Below the pieces are notes generated by a model that made no database searches, was not told the origin of the DNA, and saw only the letters and a list, made by a program, of their open reading frames with translations. Positions 33,784-44,091 of a DNA stretch of 64,000 nucleotides are shown in pieces. The stretch's first letter is position 1. Every line of letters begins with the position of its first letter. The DNA is from Kitagawia praeruptora (taxonomy: Eukaryota > Streptophyta > Magnoliopsida > Apiales > Apiaceae), in the NCBI GenBank assembly GCA_037693485.1, contig CM075344.1:71109501-71173500 (forward strand), in the 5' to 3' direction. The position numbers and the translations under genes were made by a program.

Positions 33784-34377
33784 GTCCCTCCATCTCACAA
33801 TACAATTCTCTTTTAAAAAAATTACGTATATTATACATTTATCCTTATATCCATTATAAATAAATTGACTTTTAAGAATATGAACTATTTTATATTATTG
33901 GTCATTCCTCATTAATTACTATACAATTTTCAAAAAGAATAATTTAGGATAGATGATCACAAATTTACATTGAAAATTCAAATGGACATGTATTATGAGA
34001 AAACAAAATCTCTCAAAAAAGACTACTACTCCCTCTGTTCCTGTTTACTTTGGACACGTTTGCCAACACACACTTTTAATCGTTAATATCTTTAATTTCG
34101 TATTAGTATTAAATATAAAAATTTCACTGTATTAAAGTACTAATAAATACGAATCTAACAAGATCACTCATGACTATATTTTATCTTATAAATTATGCGT
34201 AAATTAGTAGTCAATCGCTTATAATGAACAGTTCCCAAAGTCAAAACCAGAATGGTTTTTTAGAACAGAGGGAGTATAAGAGACTACTATTATTGAACAG
34301 TTCCCAAAGTCAAAACCAGAATGGTTTTTAGAACAGAGGGAGTATAAGAGACTACTATTATTGTGGGACCGAGGAAG
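33784..34377. mobile_element. Stowaway-like MITE interrupted by another Stowaway
   Basis: Outer ends TCCCTCCATCTCACAATA (33785) and the complement of ATTGTGGGACCGAGGAAG (34377) with TA duplication. A second Stowaway at 34029-34274 interrupts it, and a roughly 67-bp piece of the junction is repeated. Confidence 0.8.
34029..34274. mobile_element. Inner Stowaway MITE plus duplicated end
   Basis: CTCCCTCTGTTCC to GAACAGAGGGAG. The segment from TATAAGAGACTACTATTATTG through ACAGAGGGAG is present twice in tandem (about 34275-34341 follows the first copy), so the right end of the element exists twice. Confidence 0.85.
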
Positions 34378-34984
34378 TATAATTTAAGCAGTTGTAACAC
34401 ATCTACAATATTGCAACAGTATGCCCACTGTAATTTTCCGCGTGGAATTCAACAACCAGTGTACTTGTGCATCAGCTGCATGGCATCGGTCTCTATATAT
34501 ATTTCTCAATATTGTGTAAGCAAAAGATGAAAAGATGGTGAAAATAATCTTTCATACTCACAAATGGTGGAAAAGCTGAAACTTATATTTAGAAATGTAT
34601 TGGACCATGTAAAAGCAAAATTTAGTTGCAAACTAGACTGGTTAATTGTCCATTTTGAGTAATGTTAGGGATACAAAATTGTGTAACAAAAATAGTTACA
34701 AAATGATGTTAAAATGAGAAAAAAAAATTATAATTGATATTTAGTGTAAATATAGAAGGACCCATTATATTTAATTGAGTAATAACCAATAAAATGAGAC
34801 ACATATCATTTTGTAAAGCTTTTTTACCCAATTTTATGGTTATAGTATTTTCCGTCTATTATTATGATACAATTGAAAATTTAATTAGGCAATCATCCAA
34901 ATATATAGTAAATGAGATACTAAACATAAACTCAGGTTTTCACTTAATTAAAGCTAGGCATTTCAGAAAATTTACTACACATTA
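34378..34984. other. Intergenic, nothing recognised
   Basis: No supported feature; short AT-rich frames only. Confidence 0.6.
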
Positions 34985-35288
34985 CTCCCTCTGAGATTCT
35001 TAACACTTTCTATTTTGGGATGTCCCAATATATTGTTAATATTTCCTAAAATAGTAAGTTTTAACACTATATATTACATCCACTATTTCACTTATTTTAA
35101 CAATACTTTACACTATTACACCTACTATTTAATTTATTTTAATAATAAAATCACTATTACACCCACTACTTAACTTATTTTAACAATAAAATTACTATTA
35201 CACCCACTACTTTATTTATTTTAATAATATTATATCCACTATCTTGGTTTCCGTGCAAAAAGCAAATGTTAACATCGACGGAGGGTAG
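34985..35288. mobile_element. Stowaway-like MITE with internal tandem repeats
   Basis: Ends CTCCCTCTGAGATTC and CGACGGAGGG next to TA. The middle holds four to five diverged copies of a roughly 38-bp unit (ACTATTACACCCACTAC, TTATTTTAACAATA). Confidence 0.75.
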
Positions 35289-35659
35289 TAATTATTTTGA
35301 TATATAATTAGAAGACATGCATTTATGTCAAGTCAGAAAATAGTTTTCGGATATATGTGTATTCTTTAATTACAATTTCCCCTGTACTGAGCAGGCATAG
35401 CTCCAAAGTATTGCAGCAAATCAACAGGAAAGATAAATCTGAGAAAAAAACACATCCTTGATTATGTATCATGTTGCTTTTTAAATGTACAACTTAAACT
35501 CTAATTACTCTACTAGCTAGTCAGGGAGTTCCAAAACCAAAAGTTAAATATGAGCATAACTGATTACATTATTTATAATACGCTAACATTATAAATTATG
35601 AAACAGTTGAAAGAAATTACCAGTGGGATGAAGGCAGGAAAGAAAAAAGTTCGGCAGTG
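35289..35659. other. Downstream side of MIR396b
   Basis: No separate gene. It may contain the 3' end of the MIR396b primary transcript (minus strand). Confidence 0.4.
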
Positions 35660-35732
35660 AAACGAAATCCTGAATTGCCATTTCTTCCCACAGCTTTCTT
35701 GAACTTCTTCCACATCTATGCATGGTTGCATG

Positions 35733-35819
<87 letters not shown>

Positions 35820-35885
35820 AAATACACATTTGAAATTAAAGAAGATAAGAAGTTCAAGAAAGCTGTGGAAAAGCATGACAGGACT
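35660..35885 (-). ncRNA. MIR396b: MIR396b precursor
   Basis: Minus strand: the mature 21-mer is 35870-35850 (TTCCACAGC ... TTGAACTT), the canonical miR396b sequence. The star is 35704-35684 (GTTCAAGAAAGC ... GGGAAG). They pair fully except one G:U, with 2-nt 3' overhangs. The outer stem continues (CCTGTCATGC with GGCAATTCAGG). The loop between them is 145 nt, of which 81 nt are an AG/CT microsatellite. The product would repress GRF transcription factors. A TATA-like box lies about 225 bp upstream and a young copia element begins about 100 bp beyond that. Identification is firm. Confidence 0.96.
35737..35817. repeat. (AG)40 microsatellite in the MIR396b loop
   Basis: 81 bp of pure AG dinucleotides between the two arms of the MIR396b hairpin. 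The apparent leucine/serine repeat proteins on the minus strand here are only the translation of this tract. Confidence 0.98.
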
Positions 35886-36095
35886 TCTAAAATTAAGTTG
35901 ATCGAGTTTCCGAGAATGTATGTTTCAGTTCAGATGTTTTTAGTAAATGGTAGTAAAAGGTATAATATTGGTGGTAGGAGAAAGAAAGTAGCTAGGAGCC
36001 TAGGATGAATTGGGGAAGGATGAGAAGATTGCAGAGCATAGCATGCTTATGTACACATGATTACGTACAAACTGTCGCACAAGTATTATGAGTAT

Positions 36096-36104
36096 ATAAA
36101 TGAG
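36096..36104 (-). promoter_or_regulatory. TATA-like box of MIR396b
   Basis: Minus strand TTTATATAC in the context CCTCATTTATATACTC. A start near 36070 would give a leader of about 190 nt before the hairpin. Confidence 0.4.
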
Positions 36105-36206
36105 GAGGCCATGAGTGTAAGTTCAGAGATGATGGTAGATGTAGGGTTCACTTCACTCCCGTGGTGCATTTTATCCACATATTACCTGCTTTTCTTGTGA
36201 GTGCGC

Positions 36207-37467
36207 TGTTGGGTAATTTACACTAAACACAACAATGAGGCAGTGATATATATTAAACAAGAACAGGCATAAAACCAATTAACAAAACAATTCACGAAGG
36301 CAAGACAAGAATATAATCAGTAACTGTAATTAACAAGAAAAGTAAGAAACACTTATCTCTCACAGAAGCTATTAGCAATACTGATCAGAGAGAGAAGAAC
36401 AGCTGAGTCACCAAGCCCTACGAGAAGACTTGGCTGTTCTTGAAGAGATTATTGCCCCACTTACGCTGTGTTGGGTTGCTGCAATAACACTTCCAGGATA
36501 AAACAGCTCCGATCAATGTGTTCACAGATACACCAGAGATCAACGACGACCAGCACCTCAGTTCGCCCTAAGAATTATGTAAATAATCTGTTTGTGTCGA
36601 GAGAGAACAGAGCAGAAGAACAACAAGGGTTTTCCTTAACGTATCACTTCTTAACGTTATGTCTTCGATATATATAATACCCAAAAATAAAACGTAAGAG
36701 TTATGCATTAAAAGGAAAGTAAATATTCTGATTTAATTTCATTAACTGCATCAGTATTTATTTTTCAGTTACAGCTGCATCAGGATTTAACCATCGTCAG
36801 GATCTGAGATCCATCAGTATTGGTCATCATCAGTATCTGACCCATCAGGATTTTAGTCCGTCAGGATCTGATGCTCCTCAGTATTGGGTTATGTTCAGAG
36901 TCTGTCCATCAAGATTTGATGTCTGATCAGCTCAATAATCCAAGTACTGATACACAACAGTAGTAACATATAAAATCTGATGTTCTGTTAAAATAAATCA
37001 ATATTCCAGGTAATAAAATTCCTCGCCCAGGTCGCCTCGCGTACGCGAGACGCCGAGACATTCGCCCAAATCGCCCTTCGACCCGACCCGTGTCGTGTCG
37101 TGTCGTGGCGTGGCGTGGCGAGGCGAGCGGCGGCGGCGCGCGTGTGTGTGCGAGGCTCACACTACAACCATGCACACCCACATGCCTTAGTAGTTATACA
37201 CTACACTTGCACATGGAGCTATATAAAGCCACCAACCTTTCATTACCAATTCTATGTGGGACTCAAGTTATTTCAACTAACCCACATAACCCATTTCAAG
37301 CAAGCAACTTCAACTCAATTTATTTATGGATTCCACTAAGAAAATGTCTTAGATCCAAATATGAAAGTTTAAGTTCTCATAACAAGGAAAAACCTCCACT
37401 TGTTAGATTCCGGAAATTACATCAAGAACATATAATAAATATGCCTCAAACTTTCCATTTTCTAACA
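36207..37467 (-). repeat. 3' LTR of copia-2
   Basis: 1261 bp. Minus-strand features: a TATATATA box near 36670-36680, an array of ATCCTGATG/ATACTGATG words at 36755-36915, and a GC-rich block at 37022-37155. It faces MIR396b. Confidence 0.95.
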
Positions 37468-38002
37468 ATCCCCCACGAATCCATACAGAAATTCAAATAC
37501 ATATCTATCCTCATCATGACTTGTTTTTCAGAGTAGGTACCCTTCCGGGTTTGAACCCTCCTAAGTCCTCTACTTCGATGGCTACCGGATTCAGATGGAA
37601 TGTTTCACCTTGAATCTTTATCCGTTTGGTGTAACCACACTCCATAGACGACGACAAGTCAAAGGCTATGGTGCCAATCTACGGCTTTGAGACGTTAATG
37701 GTCATGTCTCGATCCTGTTAGTCGAATGCTTCAAGGAATAACCCTTTCCTCTAATTGCGACCACACAATTTCATTCGCTTAGCTGGGCATCTCCAGAGAT
37801 GTACTGCTAGCATCTCGTCAAATGACTTGACCCCATTCAGAGTTCAAATAACTCTTGCTATTCTGGCAGTGACAGTACCTTTTAGGTTTACAGGGGATAG
37901 ACTCCAGATACGTGAGTATCAATCTATGTAGTTAAAGGTACAACCAATTCACCCTTACAACTTGTTATTACCACATTGAATACACTTTCGAGGGATCTCC
38001 TC
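37468..38002 (-). other. 3' untranslated region of copia-2
   Basis: Between the pol stop and the 3' LTR. No frame of note; it ends with the polypurine tract. Confidence 0.8.
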
Positions 38003-41000
38003 TCATGTGTATTGGGTTCCCGCTGTAGATGAATTACAATGGGCTATCAGTCCCATCCCCAACCTAGACTTAAGGACTACAGCATGCTCAAGCCCTTTAG
38101 TCAAAGGATCAGCTAGGTTTTCTTGAGTTCCAACAAACTCAACAGCAATAATCCTTTCAGACATTAGACCCCTTATAGACTTTAGTCTAACTTGGATATG
38201 TCTCTTTGTTTTCACATTGTACTTCTTGCTGTTTATCTTGTCGATAGTTGTACGGCTATCACAATGAACAGCAAAAGCAGGAAGTGGACGACTTACTACA
38301 GGTAACATTGACATAAGCCCATGTAACCATTCAGCCTCAGTCCCCGTGGCATCTAATGCACACAACTCAGCCTCAAAAGTAGACCGAGTTATAACAGTCT
38401 GTCTAGAAGACTTCCAAGATACTGCTCCACCCGCTAGGGTAAACAGGTATCCAGTCACTCCATTGGAACCAGACTTCTTAGCTATCCAACTTGCATCACT
38501 ATATCCCTCTAGCACTCCAGGAAACCTCCTGTAATGCAGACCAAGATATATGGTGCCTTTCAGATATCTAAGCACTCTATCAAGAGCATCCCAATGAGTC
38601 TTATTTGGACAGCTTGTATATCTTGCTAACTTAGACACTGAATATGAAATATCAGGCCTAGTACCATTAGCAAGATACTGCAAACTCCCAATAATCTGAG
38701 AATACCTTAACTGAGACACAGGTACTCCTGAACTATTCTTGACAAGAGCAATTTTAGGATCATACGGAGTACTTGCAATTCTACAATTTGAATAACCATA
38801 CTTCTCAAGTATAGATTTCTCTATATAATGAGATTGTGACAAGGTTATTCCATCAGTTGACTGAGTCAACTTGATACCAAGAATCACACTAGCCTCTCCC
38901 ATATCCTTCATTTCAAAATGCCTTTTCAAGAACCTTTTTGTCTCGTTAATAATCTCAATATTGGTTCCAAACAACAAAATATCATCCACATACAGGCACA
39001 CAATAATACATTCATTTCCTTTAACCATGTAATAGACACACTTGTCACTTTCATTAACTACAAATTCTGATTCTAAAACAGTTTCATCAAACTTTTTATG
39101 CCAGTCTCTAGGAGCTTGTTTTAAGCCATATATAGACTTGATTAACTTACATACTTTCCTTTCATTTCCAGAGGCAACAAATCCCTCAGGCTGATCCATA
39201 TAAATCTCTTCTTCAAGTTCACCATGAAGAAAAGCTGTCTTTACATCCATTTGATGGATGATAAGACCATGTACAGAAGCCAATGCTATAAGCATTCGGA
39301 TTGTTGTCATTCTAGCAACTGGAGAGTATGTGTCAAAGTAATCAATGCCTTCCTTTTGCTTAAAGCCCTTAGCTACCAGCCTAGCCTTATACTTATCTAT
39401 TGAGCCATCAGGATTCATCTTCCTTTTGAATACCCATTTACATCCTATAGTAGAACACCCAGGAGGTAGATCAACCAACTCCCATGTTCCATTAGAAACA
39501 ATAGAGTCAATTTCACTTTTTACAGCACCTTTCCAGTACCTAGATTCTGAAGAATCCATGGCCTGTCGAAAAGTTAAAGGTTCATCCTCGATATTGTAAG
39601 TGATAAAGTCACTTCCAAAATCCTTGACTACCTTAGCACGCTTACTCCTTCTAGGTTCCTCTACTTCATCAGGAATAGAGCTACTATCAGGATCTGCCCC
39701 CACATTTGTCATCCTCTCCACATGATCAGGAATGGACCTCGATGTGTGAGTGGGATCATCATCAGGAATTCTCTGAGGTATACCAGTCTTCATAGGGAAC
39801 ACATTCTCAAAGAATGTTGCATCACGAAATTCAACTATAGTATTAGCCACTATTCCATCTATGTCAGATTTTAATACTAAAAATCTCATAGCTGTAGTGG
39901 TTTCAATATAGCCTAGAAAGATGCAATCAACAGTTTTAGGACCTAGTTTCTTTCTCTTGTGTTCAGGGACAAGTACCTTTGCAAGACACCCCCACACACG
40001 AAGATACTTTAAGTTAGTCCTTTTCTCTGTCCATAATTCATAAGGTGTCTTGTCCATATGTTTCAGAGGAACTCTATTCAGAATATGGCAAGTCGTATTC
40101 AGAGCTTCTCCCCACATGTACTTAGGCAACCCAGAATTAATCAACATACTATTGATCATATCCTTAAAGGTTCTGTTCTTTCGTTCTGCCACCCCATTAG
40201 ACTCAGGTGTGGATGGTGGAGTTACTTCATGAACTATACCATTGCTCTTGCAAAATTCATTAAACGAGTTACTCGTATACTCACCACCTCTATCTGATCT
40301 CAAACGTTTAAGTACTTTACCAGTTTGTGTTTCAGCTTCAGTTTTGAACATAATGAATTTATCTAGTGCTTCATCTTTATGTTTAAGCAAATAAACATAA
40401 CAATATCTACTACAATCATCTATAAAGGTAATGAAATATCTATTATGTTCCTTGGTCAAAACACCACCAAATTCACATATGTCAGTGTGCACTAAATCTA
40501 ACACATTCGAATCCCTAACCACATTATGAAAGGGTTTCCTAGTTTGTTTAGCAGTCACACATACTTGACATTTAGATTTCTTATCAATGGCATGTTTTGG
40601 AATCAACTCTAAGTTCATCATATTCTTTAGAGCACCAAAATTCAAGTGACCAAGACGTGCGTGCCACAAATCAGATGATACAACACAATTAACAGAAGGA
40701 GCAACATTATTATTAATAAAACTGCCCAAAACAGGCTCAACATTTATCAAAAATAATCCATCCGACAAGTAACCTTTGCCAAAGAATACACCAGTATTTG
40801 TAATAACTACTTTATTACATTTCAAAGAAACTTCAAAACCATTCTTAACTAAACAACTTCCACTTATTATATTTCTACGAATATCAGGAACATGATGCAC
40901 TCTAGTGAGGGATAGAACACGCCCAGAAGCGAACTTCAGGTCCACGTTTCCTATTCCAAGTACTTGAGCTGCACTAGCATTCCCCATCGTCACAGTCATT

Positions 41001-42118
41001 CCATGAGTCTGTTGATAAGATACAAATAGAGTAATATCAGTACAAATATGTACATTAGCTCCAGTATCAATCAACCATTCATGAGACGAATAAGTGGAAA
41101 GAAGTACAGGGTTGTAGGTCACATACCCATTGTCAGTTTCAGAAGCAAGAGCTTCACCAACAACCATGTTAACCGTAGGCCCACCAGTGGTTCCAAGCAC
41201 AGTGTTAGCTTGTGCTCCCACAATTGGTTTCTTAGCTTTCTTTTCAGGACAGTCCTTGCTCCAATGACCAACCTGTCCACAAGACCAACATGGTTTGTTT
41301 GCCTTTGGTTTCTTAGCCTTGTTCTTGTCCTTAGACTTATTGTTTCCCTTCTTAGTGACAGACTTTCTTTTCTGTCCTACAGTCACTACATTTACCTTCG
41401 AACTCCCAGCATGTTCAGTAGGCATCACATGTCCTTGCTTGGACTTGTGTTGCTCCTGCACAGAGATGTCCAACATCAGGTTTGTCCACGTGATCTCTCC
41501 TTTCTGTCTTTTCAGGGAGAGAGAAAATTCTTCCCAAGACTTAGGGAGCTTTTCAATCACAGACATAACCTGAAACTTTTCAGGTAAGTCCATTCCAGAC
41601 TCCTTCAAAGCATGAACCAACATCTCAAACTCATGCACCTGCTCAGTCATGGATTTAGTATCCACCAGTTTAAAGTCAAGGAACCTAGCCACAGAATACT
41701 TTTCCAATCCTTGCGAATCAGTATTATGTGTCTGGTCAAGCTTCTCCCATAAGAGCTTAGCAGTGTAGGAGTCAGATGAGTAAACATCGAATAGAGTGTT
41801 CGCTAAAGCTGCCAGAATTGCAGCCCTAGCCACCCCATCCTTTTCCTCCCACATAGTATAAGCCTTAACAGTTTCAGCTTTCTCCTTAACCACAATTGGT
41901 TTCTCATACTGCACCACCGGCCATAGACCCTTTACCGTTAACCACAGTTTCATCATTTTCTGCCAACGAGAAAAACCAACACCCCCACCGAATTTATCAG
42001 GCATACCTGACATATCGATAGGTTGTGGGAAACGGTACGTAGTCCAATCAATGGTGGGTACAGTAACACCAGACCCAGAGCTAGTCTCAACAACAGGAGT
42101 TTCAGTTTCGATAACCAT
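38003..42118 (-). CDS. copia-2 Gag-Pol polyprotein, intact
   Basis: The 1371-residue frame starts at the ATG at 42118, 44 nt inside the 5' LTR; an upstream in-frame ATG at 42145 is less likely. Order of domains: UBN2-type Gag (about 40-230); CCHC zinc knuckle CWSCGQVGHWSKDC at 277-290; aspartic protease DTGA at 351; pre-integrase LWHARLGHL near 483; integrase with D546, D609 and E645 (D-62-D-35-E spacing); reverse transcriptase with YVDD at 1043-1046; RNase H with GYSDASW near 1203; and ADPLTKGL near the end. That order is diagnostic of Ty1-copia. The frame has no stop or frameshift. It encodes everything needed for reverse transcription and integration. Confidence 0.97.
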   Translation of the reverse strand: MVIETETPVVETSSGSGVTVPTIDWTTYRFPQPIDMSGMPDKFGGGVGFSRWQKMMKLWLTVKGLWPVVQYEKPIVVKEKAETVKAYTMWEEKDGVARAAILAALANTLFDVYSSDSYTAKLLWEKLDQTHNTDSQGLEKYSVARFLDFKLVDTKSMTEQVHEFEMLVHALKESGMDLPEKFQVMSVIEKLPKSWEEFSLSLKRQKGEITWTNLMLDISVQEQHKSKQGHVMPTEHAGSSKVNVVTVGQKRKSVTKKGNNKSKDKNKAKKPKANKPCWSCGQVGHWSKDCPEKKAKKPIVGAQANTVLGTTGGPTVNMVVGEALASETDNGYVTYNPVLLSTYSSHEWLIDTGANVHICTDITLFVSYQQTHGMTVTMGNASAAQVLGIGNVDLKFASGRVLSLTRVHHVPDIRRNIISGSCLVKNGFEVSLKCNKVVITNTGVFFGKGYLSDGLFLINVEPVLGSFINNNVAPSVNCVVSSDLWHARLGHLNFGALKNMMNLELIPKHAIDKKSKCQVCVTAKQTRKPFHNVVRDSNVLDLVHTDICEFGGVLTKEHNRYFITFIDDCSRYCYVYLLKHKDEALDKFIMFKTEAETQTGKVLKRLRSDRGGEYTSNSFNEFCKSNGIVHEVTPPSTPESNGVAERKNRTFKDMINSMLINSGLPKYMWGEALNTTCHILNRVPLKHMDKTPYELWTEKRTNLKYLRVWGCLAKVLVPEHKRKKLGPKTVDCIFLGYIETTTAMRFLVLKSDIDGIVANTIVEFRDATFFENVFPMKTGIPQRIPDDDPTHTSRSIPDHVERMTNVGADPDSSSIPDEVEEPRRSKRAKVVKDFGSDFITYNIEDEPLTFRQAMDSSESRYWKGAVKSEIDSIVSNGTWELVDLPPGCSTIGCKWVFKRKMNPDGSIDKYKARLVAKGFKQKEGIDYFDTYSPVARMTTIRMLIALASVHGLIIHQMDVKTAFLHGELEEEIYMDQPEGFVASGNERKVCKLIKSIYGLKQAPRDWHKKFDETVLESEFVVNESDKCVYYMVKGNECIIVCLYVDDILLFGTNIEIINETKRFLKRHFEMKDMGEASVILGIKLTQSTDGITLSQSHYIEKSILEKYGYSNCRIASTPYDPKIALVKNSSGVPVSQLRYSQIIGSLQYLANGTRPDISYSVSKLARYTSCPNKTHWDALDRVLRYLKGTIYLGLHYRRFPGVLEGYSDASWIAKKSGSNGVTGYLFTLAGGAVSWKSSRQTVITRSTFEAELCALDATGTEAEWLHGLMSMLPVVSRPLPAFAVHCDSRTTIDKINSKKYNVKTKRHIQVRLKSIRGLMSERIIAVEFVGTQENLADPLTKGLEHAVVLKSRLGMGLIAHCNSSTAGTQYT

Positions 42119-42161
42119 CTTGTTAATTAACAATATATAACACAAGTAATCTCTTCAAGAT

Positions 42162-43413
42162 TGTTGGGTAATTTACACTAAACACAACAATGAGGCAGTG
42201 ATATATATTAAACAAGAACAGGCATAAAACCAATTAACAAAACAATTCACGAAGGCAAGACAAGAATATAATCAGTAACTGTAATTAACAAGAAAAGTAA
42301 GAAACACTTATCTCTCACAGAAGCTATTAGCAATACTGATCAGAGAGAGAAGAACAGCTGAGTCACCAAGCCCTACGAGAAGACTTGGCTGTTCTTGAAG
42401 AGATTATTGCCCCACTTACGCTGTGTTGGGTTGCTGCAATAACACTTCCAGGATAAAACAGCTCCGATCAATGTGTTCACAGATACACCAGAGATCAACG
42501 ACGACCAGCACCTCAGTTCGCCCTAAGAATTATGTAAATAATCTGTTTGTGTCGAGAGAGAACAGAGCAGAAGAACAACAAGGGTTTTCCTTAACGTATC
42601 ACTTCTTAACGTTATGTCTTCGATATATATAATACCCAAAAATAAAACGTAAGAGTTATGCATTAAAAGGAAAGTAAATATTCTGATTTAATTTCATTAA
42701 CTGCATCAGTATTTATTTTTCAGTTACAGCTGCATCAGGATTTAACCATCGTCAGGATCTGAGATCCATCAGTATTGGTCATCATCAGTATCTGACCCAT
42801 CAGGATTTTAGTCCGTCAGGATCTGATGCTCATCAGTATTGGGTTATGTTCAGAGTCTGTCCATCAGGATTTGATGTCTGATCAGCTCAATAATCCAAGT
42901 ACTGATACACAACAGTAGTAACATATAAAATCTGATGTTCTGTTAAAATAAATCAATATTCCAGGTAATAAAATTCCTCGCCCAGGTCGCCTCGCGTACG
43001 CGAGACGCCGAGACATTCGCCCAAATCGCCCTTCGACCCGTGTCGTGTCGTGGCGTGGCGAGGCGAGCGGCGGCGGCGCGCGTGTGTGTGTGCGCGCGAG
43101 GCTCACACTACAACCATGCACACCCACATGCCTTAGTAGTTATACACTACACTTGCACATGGAGCTATATAAAGCCACCAACCTTTCATTACCAATTCTA
43201 TGTGGGACTCAAGTTATTTCAACTAACCCACATAACCCATTTCAAGCAAGCAACTTCAACTCAATTTATTTATGGATTCCACTAAGAAAATGTCTTAGAT
43301 CCAAATATGAAAGTTTAAGTTCTCATAACAAGGAAAAACCTCCACTTGTTAGATTCCGGAAATTACATCAAGAACATATAATAAATATGCCTCAAACTTT
43401 CCATTTTCTAACA
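42162..43413 (-). repeat. 5' LTR of copia-2
   Basis: 1252 bp, nearly identical to the 3' LTR. It would hold the promoter for gag-pol, with TATATATA near 42630. Confidence 0.95.
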
Positions 43414-43418
43414 TGCGC

Positions 43419-44091
43419 CAGTGGCTACTTAACTATCCCTGCTACTTTAATATTTGTCGAAGGCGTATCCCCAAAAAACATGACTTGTATCTGAACATTT
43501 TGGGCCTCGTATGATCAGTAAAATATTTCGGTTAATGAAATGGCCACTAAAATGATATAGAAGGTTTTTGGGGAACTTTTTACCATAATAAGTCAACTTA
43601 TTTTAAGATAAATTTAGACATTTCTATTTTTTTTTTGAAAAAAGTTAACTTTTGTTTGCAACTTATAAAATTTCAAAAATACATTAAATACTTATATAAA
43701 AAAATTATCAAAATATGAAATTTTTATCCGAAAATAAATCCAAAATAATTTATTTTAAATCTGACCAAACACGCCAATAATCTAATATAGATACGGTATA
43801 GCCGTATAGGGATGTGATTCAAATAAGAATATTATCCGCTGCGTCTGTATCTGAACATTTTGGGCCTCATATCATCAAATTGGCCGATGACTATATTTAA
43901 TTTTTAAACTGATTGTGCCCAATTTTTTCGGTAGAACATTTTAGAAAAGAACTAAAATTAAGCCATCCTCGTGATGACGTGATCCCATGCAACCATGTGA
44001 GAAAATCGTCCTATACAATTTTAAAGTACTCAGTAAGCAGTATGGGCTTTGTTATGGTCACCTCGTCAATTCCCATTTCCCACGCATACTA
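43419..44091. other. Intergenic; displaced upstream region of MIR396b
   Basis: CTGTATCTGAACATTTTGGG plus CCTC occurs twice (about 43487 and 43847). Between the copies lies AT-rich sequence ending in GACCAAACACGCC, which looks like a decayed hAT-type MITE. Before the copia-2 insertion this sequence was contiguous with the MIR396b promoter. Confidence 0.5.

Larger units (their letters stand above)
36207..43413 (-). mobile_element. Full-length young Ty1-copia retrotransposon (copia-2)
   Basis: 7207 bp with LTRs at 36207-37467 and 42162-43413, target duplication TGCGC (36202-36206, 43414-43418) and one intact gag-pol frame on the minus strand. The LTRs differ by two substitutions (at about 36876 and 36911) plus length changes in GC-rich and GT repeats. 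A polypurine tract (GTGGGGGAT) precedes the 3' LTR. The sequence after the 5' LTR begins ATCTTGAAGAG, not an initiator-Met primer site. Everything visible is compatible with an autonomous, recently active element. Confidence 0.96.

Noticed and set aside
35573..35876. Leucine/serine-repeat proteins on the minus strand
   Set aside because: They are translations of the AG microsatellite and the MIR396b hairpin.
41048..41587. 179-codon plus-strand frame
   Set aside because: Antisense shadow of the copia-2 Gag region with no family features.
36468..43494. Short frames at identical offsets in 36.47-37.54 kb and 42.42-43.49 kb
   Set aside because: Both copies lie in the copia-2 LTRs, which are non-coding.
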